Shown: in pieces, positions 1 to 7,079 of the stretch
Layout: the number at the start of each line of letters is the position of its first letter
Position numbering within the stretch: position 1 is the first letter of the stretch
Assembly (NCBI GenBank): GCA_029880385.1
Contig: JAOUOM010000069.1
Location: 1 to 8,067, forward strand
Length of the DNA stretch: 8,067 nt
Origin: Cyclobacteriaceae bacterium
Lineage (GTDB): Bacteria; Bacteroidota; Bacteroidia; Cytophagales; Cyclobacteriaceae
Reading direction: 5' to 3'
Made by a program: the position numbers and the translations under genes
Notes under the pieces: model-generated
Told to the model about the DNA's origin: nothing
Database searches by the model: none
What the model saw: only the letters and a program-made list of their open reading frames with translations

Positions 1-1
1 G

Positions 2-910
2 GTGGCACTTTTCAATATCCTTCAGGAGGGCGACATTCAGATACGGGGGTTTAAGCTACGGCTACCCCTCGATATCCAGTTTGTATTTACGGCCAATCCC
101 GAAGATTATACCAACAGGGGCAGTATCATCACACCCCTCAAGGATCGTATCGACAGCCAGATTATCACCCATTACCCGAAATCAATTGAAATCGGCAAGA
201 AAATTACCCGGCAGGAGGCACGGATTACCCAGACGCAGACCCAATCCATCCGGGTGTTTGAGATTGCCAAGGACCTGATCGAACAAATTGCCATTGAAGC
301 CCGCGAAAGCGAATATGTCGATGCCAAAAGCGGGGTGAGTGCCCGGCTCACCATTTCGGCATATGAAAGCCTGGTCAGTGCGGCTGAACGAAGGAAATTG
401 CGACTAAATGATCCATCTGCCTCCTTGCGGGTTTCCGACTTTATTGGTGTGGTGCCTGCCATTACGGGAAAAGTAGAGCTGGTGTACGAAGGAGAGCAGG
501 AAGGCCCCGGCCTTGTAGCCCATAACCTGATCGGTAAGGCCATTCGTAAGCAGTTTGTCAATTATTTTCCTGATCCGGATGTATTGCGCAAACGAAAAGA
601 CTTTACAAACCCATATAAGAAAATTACCGATTGGTTTGGCGATGGTAACATGATCGACCTGCTCCATGACGACCGGGAAAATGACTACCAAAAGGAGCTT
701 TTGTCTGTGCCCGGACTACAGGAACTGGTCAAGGAAAAATACGCGAATGAGGAAAAGGAATACCAGTTTTTCCTCATGGAACTTGCCCTGCATGGCCTGG
801 CCGAATATAGCCTGCTGAGCAAACATGCACTGGAAAAAGGAATGCAGTTCAAAGACCTCATCAGTAGCATGTTTAACATGCCAACTGACGAAGCGGATGG
901 TATGATCTAA
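2..910 (+). CDS. MoxR/Mg-chelatase-like AAA+ ATPase, C-terminal part (5' end outside window)
   Basis: The gene enters from the left edge, so the first codon here is internal and about 302 residues are visible. The sequence shows the second half of an AAA+ module of the ChlI/MoxR type: a sensor-1-like strand FVFTANPEDY near visible residue 27, an arginine-finger-like LKDRI near 46-50, and a sensor-2-like GVSARL near 111-116, followed by a C-terminal tail of roughly 180 residues. Walker A and Walker B would lie left of the window. Members of this group in Bacteroidota are usually about 500 residues, often labelled magnesium chelatase or sigma-54-interacting regulator. Related ATPases act as chaperone-like remodelling enzymes, frequently with a VWA-domain partner, but no VWA gene follows here. 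There is no sign of chlorophyll synthesis, so a true chelatase role is unlikely. The client is unknown. It ends with TAA, 10 bases before the next gene, which suggests co-transcription. Confidence 0.9.
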   Translation: MALFNILQEGDIQIRGFKLRLPLDIQFVFTANPEDYTNRGSIITPLKDRIDSQIITHYPKSIEIGKKITRQEARITQTQTQSIRVFEIAKDLIEQIAIEARESEYVDAKSGVSARLTISAYESLVSAAERRKLRLNDPSASLRVSDFIGVVPAITGKVELVYEGEQEGPGLVAHNLIGKAIRKQFVNYFPDPDVLRKRKDFTNPYKKITDWFGDGNMIDLLHDDRENDYQKELLSVPGLQELVKEKYANEEKEYQFFLMELALHGLAEYSLLSKHALEKGMQFKDLISSMFNMPTDEADGMI

Positions 911-920
911 CCCTTTTTGC

Positions 921-1565
921 ATGAATTTTCAGGAAGCAAAAAAGCTCATTTCAACGGGTGAAAATGAGTATGTGGAATTCAAGCGAAAAGTCCGCCACCC
1001 TGAGAAAATCGTTCGGGAAATTGTGGCCTTTGCCAATACCAGAGGCGGGCATTTGTTTGTTGGCGTCAATGATGACGGTACGTGTCCGGGGATCAAACAT
1101 GCGGAAGACGAGGACTATATTTTACGTAAATCCGTCAGGGAATTGTGCCGTCCGGCTCTCGGCATTACGCCGGATTTTATCCGCCTTAGTGATTCGCGGC
1201 ATATCCTCCACTATGCCATAGCCGAGAGTAATAAAAAACCCCACTACGCTTTGGACGAAAAAAACCAGCGTTATGGCAAGGCCTACATCCGTGTCAAGGA
1301 TCAGTCATTGCAGGCAAGCAGGGAAATGCAGCGCATCCTGAAATTGGAGCGTAGCCAGAAGGAAGCCGGGTTTACCTACGGTGACCATGAAAAAATCCTG
1401 CTTCACTACCTGGGGACACACGGGCATATTACCCTGCGGGTTTTTAAGGAAATAAGCCAACTTTCATACCGTTCGGCTTCTGATATCATAGTCAGTCTGG
1501 CTTCCAATCATGTCATACGGGTGGTCCCGCGCGAAAAAGAAGATTGGTTTGTGTTTGCCGAATAA
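921..1565 (+). CDS. AlbA_2/Schlafen-type putative DNA- or RNA-binding protein with C-terminal HTH-like region
   Basis: This 214-residue protein begins with an AlbA_2 (Schlafen AlbA_2-like) domain. The signature is clear: an E-x-x-x-EFK motif at residues 15-21 (ENEYVEFK), the helix REIVAFANTRGG at 32-43, the strand LFVGVNDDG at 45-53, and a late GKAYIRV-x-D-x-S segment at 119-129. Residues about 150-214 look like a winged helix-turn-helix (helical ILLHYLGTHGHIT, then a recognition-like RSASDIIVSLASNHVI). Bacterial relatives are commonly called ATP-binding or transcriptional regulators, while the eukaryotic Schlafen core cleaves tRNA; nothing here decides between nucleic-acid binding and cleavage. 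The ATG at 921 is the natural start because the AlbA_2 domain begins within about 15 residues of it and only 10 bases separate it from the preceding stop. It is probably in one operon with the AAA+ ATPase. Family assignment is firm; function is not. Confidence 0.9.
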   Translation: MNFQEAKKLISTGENEYVEFKRKVRHPEKIVREIVAFANTRGGHLFVGVNDDGTCPGIKHAEDEDYILRKSVRELCRPALGITPDFIRLSDSRHILHYAIAESNKKPHYALDEKNQRYGKAYIRVKDQSLQASREMQRILKLERSQKEAGFTYGDHEKILLHYLGTHGHITLRVFKEISQLSYRSASDIIVSLASNHVIRVVPREKEDWFVFAE

Positions 1566-1645
1566 AATCAATTGTCATTCAAGGAATTGACCAAATAATA
1601 CGTAATATTTACATAGATAGCCTTTGTTTTTATTTACCGTATTGT

Positions 1646-2983
1646 ATGCCACGAATCGCGAAATCAAAAAAAATATTTGTACTGGATACCTCCGTCATCA
1701 TTTATTCCCATGATTCCATCCTCCATTTCGATGAGCATGATGTAGGCATCCCAATTACTGTCCTGGAAGAATTGGATACATTCAAAAAAGGAAATGACTC
1801 CAAAAATTTTGAGGCACGTGAATTTACCCGGCTGATTGACAAACTTGCTGAAGGGCATATGCTCAAAGACTGGATCCCCCTGAATGGAAAATCGAAGGGA
1901 AAGTTTAAAGTTTTGATGGAAAGTGACAGCCCGGTAGATGCCAGAAAGATATTTAACGATGCCAAAAACGACCACCGTATCCTAAATGCCGCACTGGCCC
2001 TGCAAGCAACGGAAAAAAATAAAAGCGTTATACTGGTTTCAAAGGACATTAACCTCCGCCTTAAAGCCAAATCACTTAACCTCCAGGCCGAGGATTATGA
2101 AACCGGAAAAATCAAAAATGTCAATTCACTGCATACGGGCAAAAAGGAAATTGACAATGTCCCTTCCGACGAAATAGACAAATTATTCAAAACCGGTGAA
2201 GCAGACCGAAAGCTGATACTGGGCAAAGTAAAGCCCTTGTCCAATGAGTTTTTTATCCTCAAAAGCGACAAAAATTCCGTACTCGCCCGCTACCGACCCC
2301 AGGATAAAAAAATTGAAAAGGTAGATAAGACCAGCGTATATGGTATAAAACCGCGAAATGCAGAGCAAACCTTTGCCATACAGGCAATGCTTGATCCGGA
2401 AATCAAATTAGTGAGTATCAATGGCGTGGCAGGGACGGGAAAAACACTTCTGGCACTGGCCTCGGCACTTGAGCAAAAGCGTAATTACAAACAAATCTAC
2501 CTGGCCCGGCCCATTGTACCGCTGAGCAACAAAGACATTGGTTACCTGCCCGGTGATATAAAGTCCAAACTCAATCCGTACATGGAACCGCTTTGGGACA
2601 ACCTGAAATTTATCCAAAACCAGTTCAAGGAATCCGACAAAGAGCACAAACGGATCACGGAAATGGTCAATCAGGAAAAACTCCTCATTACGCCCCTGGC
2701 ATATATTCGGGGCAGGAGCCTTTCCAACATCTTTTTTATTGTGGATGAAGCACAAAACCTGACTCCCCATGAAGTGAAAACCATCATCACAAGGGCGGGG
2801 GAAGGCACCAAATTTGTATTTACAGGCGATATCTATCAGATCGACACGCCCTATCTCGACAGCCAGAGCAATGGACTCTCTTACATGATTGACCGGCTTC
2901 AGGACAACCCGCTATATGCGCATGTAACGTTGGAAAAGGGAGAACGGTCAGAACTTGCGAACCTGGCAAATGAACTTTTGTAA
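1646..2983 (+). CDS. phoH2: PIN-PhoH family protein (PhoH2/YlaK-type RNase-helicase)
   Basis: This 445-residue protein joins an N-terminal PIN nuclease domain (about 9-150) to a C-terminal PhoH ATPase domain (about 233-445). In the PIN part the acidic residues expected for metal binding are visible: D14 in FVLDTSV, E41/E42 in LEELDTF, D109 in NDHRIL and D134 in SKDINLR. In the PhoH part Walker A is GVAGTGKT (260-267), Walker B is FFIVDEAQN (363-371), and a FTGDIYQID segment (392-400) follows, so both active sites look intact. Characterised PhoH2 proteins unwind and cleave RNA in an ATP-dependent way; a cytoplasmic RNA-processing or stress role is the reasonable inference. The length matches the family. 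The ATG at 1646 was chosen because an earlier in-frame TTG (1544) would overlap the upstream gene and add 34 residues of non-conserved sequence before the PIN strand. The 80-base AT-rich leader has no ribosome binding site and no clear promoter match. The E. coli PhoH lacks the PIN half. Confidence 0.97.
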   Translation: MPRIAKSKKIFVLDTSVIIYSHDSILHFDEHDVGIPITVLEELDTFKKGNDSKNFEAREFTRLIDKLAEGHMLKDWIPLNGKSKGKFKVLMESDSPVDARKIFNDAKNDHRILNAALALQATEKNKSVILVSKDINLRLKAKSLNLQAEDYETGKIKNVNSLHTGKKEIDNVPSDEIDKLFKTGEADRKLILGKVKPLSNEFFILKSDKNSVLARYRPQDKKIEKVDKTSVYGIKPRNAEQTFAIQAMLDPEIKLVSINGVAGTGKTLLALASALEQKRNYKQIYLARPIVPLSNKDIGYLPGDIKSKLNPYMEPLWDNLKFIQNQFKESDKEHKRITEMVNQEKLLITPLAYIRGRSLSNIFFIVDEAQNLTPHEVKTIITRAGEGTKFVFTGDIYQIDTPYLDSQSNGLSYMIDRLQDNPLYAHVTLEKGERSELANLANELL

Positions 2984-3022
2984 CCATTTGGAAAATCTGT
3001 TTGAGGACCAAAAACTGATTAC

Positions 3023-3066
3023 GTGGTGAATTCAGAAGTTGTTTATGACCTGAATATGTTCACCAC
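3023..3066. terminator. imperfect hairpin downstream of the PIN-PhoH gene
   Basis: The arms are GTGGTGAA followed by TTCAG (3023-3035), and CTGAA then TTCACCAC (3050-3054 and 3059-3066). That gives 13 base pairs interrupted by a 4-base bulge TATG, around a 14-base loop. It starts 40 bases after the PIN-PhoH stop, between convergent genes. It is not followed by a real T-run on either strand, so it is not a textbook intrinsic terminator. It could end or protect the transcript from the left or, less likely, the one from the right. Confidence 0.4.
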
Positions 3067-3075
3067 TTATTGGCC

Positions 3076-3116
3076 CGTGAAAATCGGTTTCCTACATTAA
3101 GCCCACGATTTTCCCG
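3076..3116. terminator. second hairpin in the convergent intergenic region
   Basis: The arms GAAAATCG (3079-3086) and CGATTTTC (3106-3113) are perfect complements. After one mismatch, two further pairs (CG at 3076-3077 with CG at 3115-3116) extend the stem, and the loop is 19 bases. It lies 10 bases after the first hairpin and on the minus strand about 125 bases past the stop of the membrane protein gene. Two successive stems between tail-to-tail genes suggest a transcription end zone. No T-tract follows, so the call is tentative. Confidence 0.3.
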
Positions 3117-3239
3117 TTCAAAAACCGGCTGTGTGCCTATGCCGAATTCTTGCCGCCCGGTACCGGATAAACCAGAAAGGTCAAATATTTGGTCGCACAA
3201 AAGGGACACTTGGCCTATTCGTCCTACCAGGGAACAGGG

Positions 3240-4070
3240 TCAGAGTACCTCGGCCCTCCGAAAATAATTATAGGCATAACTAAGCCCGAGTACAAATAAC
3301 CCGGCAATGAGGCCTATGACGACATTGATCAACGGCCCTGCCGACAATGCCAGGCGGATCAGTACCGTAGCAAAGGCAAAAGACGAATACCGGAAAATAT
3401 TCAGGTAGCGCGTCGTGTACCGTAGTGAATACAGCAGGATCAGGATGTCGGTAAATATCAGAAAGAGGTAAAACGAATTGATGGAGGAATAGTAGGTTTT
3501 GTTCAGGTAAAGTTGGTACAGGTCATAAATGCCAAAGGCAAAAAACAGGATGAGGATCATCATGGCTAGCAATTGCTTGAAGCGGATGAACTGATGTCTT
3601 TCTTCATCATTATCGGTAATGGGCGTGTGCTTTTGGGCCCGGTAATAAAACCCAATGACCAAAAAAATAAGCAATGCGCCAAAGGCATCATAAAACATGT
3701 AATAAAAGCCGGGGGATGACAAGTGATCCCACAAAATCATACCTTCCTGCTTGCCGAATTCCTTGAAAGCCGACCGCAAAAAAATGATGGATAGTATTTC
3801 AAATTGTTTACCAACCGAATCTGCGACCGATTTGGGAAGTAAAAAAACCAGCCCCAGCACTTCAAATATCAACAAGACGGTAAAGGCTACATCAATGGAC
3901 AGGAAAAAACTTGACCGGGGAAGGTCAAATAGTTGAAAATAGGAAAGAAAGGAAACAAGCAAGCCAGCCAAAAAACTCAAAATAAGCAAGTTGCTTATGA
4001 TCCGGGCAGCCATTCGGTTGCTCCAGGCCAGTTCGGCTTTTTCAAACAATGCAGACAGTTTTTCGATCAT
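3240..4070 (-). CDS. polytopic membrane protein of unknown function (about 7 TM helices)
   Basis: I do not recognise a named family. The 276-residue product is mostly hydrophobic, with membrane segments near residues 24-44, 57-78, 120-143, 166-189, 197-217, 229-244 and 246-270. An extra amphipathic stretch near 90-102 (FEILSIIFLRSAF) follows the second helix, and a charged loop at 144-164 (contains TDNDEERHQ) separates the third and fourth. Arg and Lys residues between helices five and six (YSLRYTTRYLNIFRY) lie near the membrane edge. The layout is loosely channel-like, but no selectivity filter or other diagnostic motif is visible. An in-frame TTG at 4091 would add seven residues, but it lies inside a good promoter match, so the ATG at 4070 is preferred; it has no ribosome binding site. 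The gene follows the sensor gene in the same direction after 78 bases and could be its partner. It ends with TGA. Confidence 0.85.
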   Translation of the reverse strand: MIEKLSALFEKAELAWSNRMAARIISNLLILSFLAGLLVSFLSYFQLFDLPRSSFFLSIDVAFTVLLIFEVLGLVFLLPKSVADSVGKQFEILSIIFLRSAFKEFGKQEGMILWDHLSSPGFYYMFYDAFGALLIFLVIGFYYRAQKHTPITDNDEERHQFIRFKQLLAMMILILFFAFGIYDLYQLYLNKTYYSSINSFYLFLIFTDILILLYSLRYTTRYLNIFRYSSFAFATVLIRLALSAGPLINVVIGLIAGLFVLGLSYAYNYFRRAEVL

Positions 4071-4088
4071 AGGTGCAGATGGTTGGTT

Positions 4089-4120
4089 CAATGCTAAAAA
4101 TTTGTGTACAGGAAACCAAA
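4089..4120 (-). promoter_or_regulatory. Bacteroidota-type promoter before the 7-TM membrane protein gene
   Basis: On the minus strand a -33 element TTTG (4120-4117) is followed after 20 bases by TAGCATTG (4096-4089), which matches the Bacteroidota -7 consensus TAnnTTTG at all but one position. A transcript would begin around 4082-4085, leaving a leader of roughly 12-15 bases before the ATG at 4070. This excludes the TTG at 4091 as start of that transcript. The gene may therefore be expressed on its own as well as by read-through from the sensor gene. Confidence 0.45.
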
Positions 4121-4148
4121 AAAAACAGGCATAAACTGACGATTTCCG

Positions 4149-7010
4149 TTACTTGCCTTTTCCACCAAACAGGTTTATCAATTGTAGTACCAATGGCACT
4201 CCGCCCAAAATGGATGTCAACGTTGCCAGGATCAGATGATAGGTTTCCTTTTCGGATATAAATAAAAAGGCTGCCAGCGCAAGTATGATGATGAGCAGGG
4301 CACTTTTATAGGCCTGCCAGGATTTGGTGGTTTTTGATCCTAACTGAAGGAGTATCTCTTCTTGGGAAGAAATGGAGAGCACGAAATTCCGAAAACTCAT
4401 GTTCATGAGAACCAGCCGGCCTGTTGCTTCCTTTTGCACAAACATTCCTTTGGCAAGCAGGGCATTGATCACTTCGATGTTTTTATGGTTGACGCAAAGG
4501 TTTTTGGCCAGGTCGTATACAACGAAGCGTTCTTCGGGGGTACAACATTTCCATAATGCCTGGTAATAGCCTTTGGCAACGGCCTGAATGTGCAGGATCA
4601 GGGAGTCATGAAACATCACCGGGTCATCTTTCCACGATTCTTCATTTTCTTTTAGCCAGTGACTGATTCTTTCTTTTAGTTTGGAGAGAAAATGGCTCGC
4701 ATCCAGTTCGTTGCGTATCATCGGGTCAAAACAATCGTTCTTCTGGCTTTCCGTTTCCTCCCGAGGCTTTGGTGTTGTCGTCCAAATGGATTTTAGGCCA
4801 TTGAGTAGGTCATCAAAGAAATACTTTTTTTCAACAACGGCTTCATGTTCGGTGATGGCTTTGTTTTTTCTGTTTGAAAGTCGGATAATGAGCGTATAAA
4901 ACGAGCTGAATAACTGGTGGCCGGAGGTACTGGCTGTTATAATCCGGTCCAGATCGACCGCACTGGTTAGGATGATCTGTAATCCCTCAATGGCCAGGGC
5001 CTTTTCAAAAAATTCCATCATGATATCGGTCTGACCGGGCGTATGGAAAAAATAGTCCAGGCCGAAAACCACTAAAAATTCCTTTTTTCTAATACTTACC
5101 CTGTTTGCCTCAAAATACCCTTCGGTCGTAATCTCTCTCGCCTCCACGTAATGTACATTTTGCTTTTTTAGGACCTGTTTGATGATGGTCCTTTTTTTGG
5201 AACCGGGAAAACCAATCAGTAACAATCGCTTCTTGTCAGGGTCAAGCAGCATTTTTGCTACATATTCTTCACTAAAAAAGTTTTCCTTCATTTGGGGCAA
5301 GACAAACAACCGGTTGACGATGGCATTTAGCAAGGCATAAAAACCAATCAGGAGCACTCCCAGCAACAGGCTGAAAACCAATTGTGAGCCGTCGAGCGAA
5401 AACAGGTTTGGGAATGAGTAATGGGAAACGCGGGCCGTCAACAATTTTGGTGAGAAATAGCTCCCTACTTTCATTTGTATTTTATTGTCGGATAACTGCC
5501 ATCTGGTTGTGTCATTGGCTTCGAACAATTGCCCCGTTTTTATCATCAGCTCATTGTAGGCAGGCCTTATCTGTTGAAAAAGCCGTTCAAGTTTCCAGGC
5601 TTGCATTTCCGGATGTCTTGTCCACTCTCCCGGCTGTATTTCCTCAAACCAGCTATTGCGCATCAAAATATCATAAGCCACTTGGTTCGCTGTATCCCGG
5701 CCGGTGGTGCGCATAACTTCTGACAGTTTGTATTTGACCAGCAGGTCATGTTCATGATTGTAAAGGGTGCGGTAGGTCACAATGGCCGGCATAATGCCCG
5801 TATTGAGCAGCCAGAGAAACAACATCGTATTATATACCGACCGGTAATTGATTTCGAAAAATTTGTTCAGCCTTTCAGGAAAGGACGCGTACACGTCTAC
5901 TTCATAAAAAACACTCGCAGTTGCCAGCCAAAGCAATAGCGAAATGACCACAAGCCAGCTGCCGGACAAGAAGGTTATGAGCAGGAGGAGGATAAAAATG
6001 AAGGAAAACGTGAGCAGGAATTTTGTCGTATTTACCCATTCTGTTTTTTCATCCCGGTTTTTCTGGCTCTTGAAAATCACAAAATAGATGAAGGTAAACG
6101 TGAGAATACTCAGCAACAGATAACATAAGATATTGGAGAGGGTATCCGGCTCAATCCAGTAAAGGATAATCAAAAACAGGAACGTCACGGCCAAATACAA
6201 GGTAATCAGCATATAGCTGTCGGCATTCAGGGGGTTGGGCCTGAGCCAGTGAAATGGGAATTGACGGATCAAGAGCTTCGTATTTTTCCAAAGCATCAGG
6301 CGAAACAAAAACAACAGGCCAAGACCAAATGATCCGTAGACAATAAATACGACAAGTGACATCCCAAAAATCTGAGTATTAACGGATCGTGAGGCCTCGT
6401 CGGATTCGATGACGACCAGCGTAAACGGGGTACCTGGCTGCGGCAATACATACGCATGGCTTTGCTGACCATTATAGTTCAGGCCACTTATGGAAGAGGA
6501 GATTTCCATCTCGATCGATGCCGTGAGCCGCTGGTCCTGATTGGTTTCATCCAAAAGGTTTTCATGAAGGTTGAGCGCAGTATTGGAATGAAAATGAACC
6601 AACCCCTGTCGATCCACCAGCATAAACTGGCACCCATAGGGGAGCCTCGCATTCATGATGGAAGGCATATGGAAGGCAACCGCCACAGCGGGGTATTTTG
6701 GGTGGTTGCTTTTTTTGGAGAGTACGGCTTCTACTTCCCCTGTATTCCATGAAAAGATGGATTCAATATTGGCCGTGTCCCCGAGATTTCCCCGCCCATC
6801 AAGGATGTTTGTAAAATACGTTCGTGTCCCAACGTTGATTTTGGCAGTTTCATGGCCGGTGTCGCACCATTTATTCTGCTGGTGACCGGACGAGTCTATC
6901 CAATAAATTTGCTTATAGTCAAGGGAAGGCCAGTTATCGGGTTGGTCTCTATCCGGATTAGTTTGTAGCATGATATCCGCGCTATCCAGCACGGCTGTCA
7001 TTTGATTCAT
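4149..7010 (-). CDS. Cache-like sensor, polytopic membrane protein with degenerate STAND/AAA-like NTPase domain (3' part of a TAG-split gene)
   Basis: The 953 residues read in order: a Cache-like extracytoplasmic domain (about 30-210, with YKQIYWIDSSG and the typical VGTRTYF at 60-66); membrane helices near 214-239, 265-286, 290-313, 330-349, 350-370 and 390-414; a second extracytoplasmic segment (415-540); a helix at 542-566; a cytoplasmic P-loop-like domain (about 590-715); a winged-helix-like segment (about 820-880, EERFVVYDLAKNLCV); and two C-terminal helices (901-919, 923-948). The P-loop reads GFPGSKKRT, where the family would have GFPGSGKST, and the Walker B strand ends FGLDY without a second acid, so NTP hydrolysis is doubtful. 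The ATG at 7010 is the first usable start after the TAG at 7077, but a product from it would have no signal peptide or preceding helix to export its N-terminal domain. It is therefore probably the continuation of the upstream frame. Signalling across the inner membrane is the inferred role; ligand and output are unknown. It ends with TAA. Confidence 0.85.
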   Translation of the reverse strand: MNQMTAVLDSADIMLQTNPDRDQPDNWPSLDYKQIYWIDSSGHQQNKWCDTGHETAKINVGTRTYFTNILDGRGNLGDTANIESIFSWNTGEVEAVLSKKSNHPKYPAVAVAFHMPSIMNARLPYGCQFMLVDRQGLVHFHSNTALNLHENLLDETNQDQRLTASIEMEISSSISGLNYNGQQSHAYVLPQPGTPFTLVVIESDEASRSVNTQIFGMSLVVFIVYGSFGLGLLFLFRLMLWKNTKLLIRQFPFHWLRPNPLNADSYMLITLYLAVTFLFLIILYWIEPDTLSNILCYLLLSILTFTFIYFVIFKSQKNRDEKTEWVNTTKFLLTFSFIFILLLLITFLSGSWLVVISLLLWLATASVFYEVDVYASFPERLNKFFEINYRSVYNTMLFLWLLNTGIMPAIVTYRTLYNHEHDLLVKYKLSEVMRTTGRDTANQVAYDILMRNSWFEEIQPGEWTRHPEMQAWKLERLFQQIRPAYNELMIKTGQLFEANDTTRWQLSDNKIQMKVGSYFSPKLLTARVSHYSFPNLFSLDGSQLVFSLLLGVLLIGFYALLNAIVNRLFVLPQMKENFFSEEYVAKMLLDPDKKRLLLIGFPGSKKRTIIKQVLKKQNVHYVEAREITTEGYFEANRVSIRKKEFLVVFGLDYFFHTPGQTDIMMEFFEKALAIEGLQIILTSAVDLDRIITASTSGHQLFSSFYTLIIRLSNRKNKAITEHEAVVEKKYFFDDLLNGLKSIWTTTPKPREETESQKNDCFDPMIRNELDASHFLSKLKERISHWLKENEESWKDDPVMFHDSLILHIQAVAKGYYQALWKCCTPEERFVVYDLAKNLCVNHKNIEVINALLAKGMFVQKEATGRLVLMNMSFRNFVLSISSQEEILLQLGSKTTKSWQAYKSALLIIILALAAFLFISEKETYHLILATLTSILGGVPLVLQLINLFGGKGK
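5187..5213 (-). other. degenerate Walker A motif in the sensor protein
   Basis: Residues 600-608 of the downstream part read GFPGSKKRT. Compared with the STAND/AAA form GFPGSGKST, the second glycine is Lys and the serine before Thr is Arg, while the phosphate-contacting Lys606 remains. The Walker B-like strand (residues 645-653, about 5078-5052) has one Asp followed by Tyr. The fold is inferred from motif spacing only. Confidence 0.55.
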
Positions 7011-7079
7011 TTCTTCAGAAAACAGCCCGGAAATGGTTTCGGCAAGCCGTCGGATAGCCTCTTTTTTTTGTGTCTGCTA
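7011..7079 (-). other. in-frame TAG stop plus 22 open codons joining the two halves of the sensor gene
   Basis: The upstream frame stops at TAG (7079-7077). The same frame then stays open for 22 codons up to the ATG at 7010. Those codons encode an amphipathic, charged helix (starting QTQKKEAIRRLAE) that continues smoothly into the start of the downstream protein (MNQMTAVLDSADIMLQ), just as a Cache domain normally begins with a long helix right after a membrane segment. The codons after TAG are CAG ACA CAA AAA AAA, so an eight-A run begins 7 bases past the stop. No start codon of the usual kinds is found between the TAG and 7010. Confidence 0.75.

Noticed and set aside
1544..1645. Longer PIN-PhoH protein starting at TTG 1544
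   Set aside because: It would overlap the AlbA_2 gene and add 34 residues unlike the family; the PIN domain starts directly after the ATG at 1646.
3070..3267. Plus-strand 65-codon reading frame in the convergent region
   Set aside because: It begins with TTG, has a low-complexity Arg/Pro/Ser-rich composition, overlaps the membrane protein gene, and all three plus frames are similarly open here.
4071..4091. TTG start at 4091 for the membrane protein
   Set aside because: The TTG lies within the -7 element of the likely promoter, and an in-frame ATG is present at 4070.
5384..5716. Plus-strand 110-codon reading frame
   Set aside because: It is antisense to the extracytoplasmic segment of the large sensor gene and shows no recognisable motif.
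7077..7079. Reassignment of TAG to an amino acid across the genome
   Set aside because: It is the only in-frame TAG inside a gene in the window, and the other five genes end in TAA or TGA. The sample is small, but a local event is simpler.
7071..7079. Tobamovirus-type readthrough signal (TAG-CAR-YYA)
   Set aside because: The codons are TAG CAG ACA: the first fits but ACA does not fit YYA, and that signal is known from eukaryotic translation.
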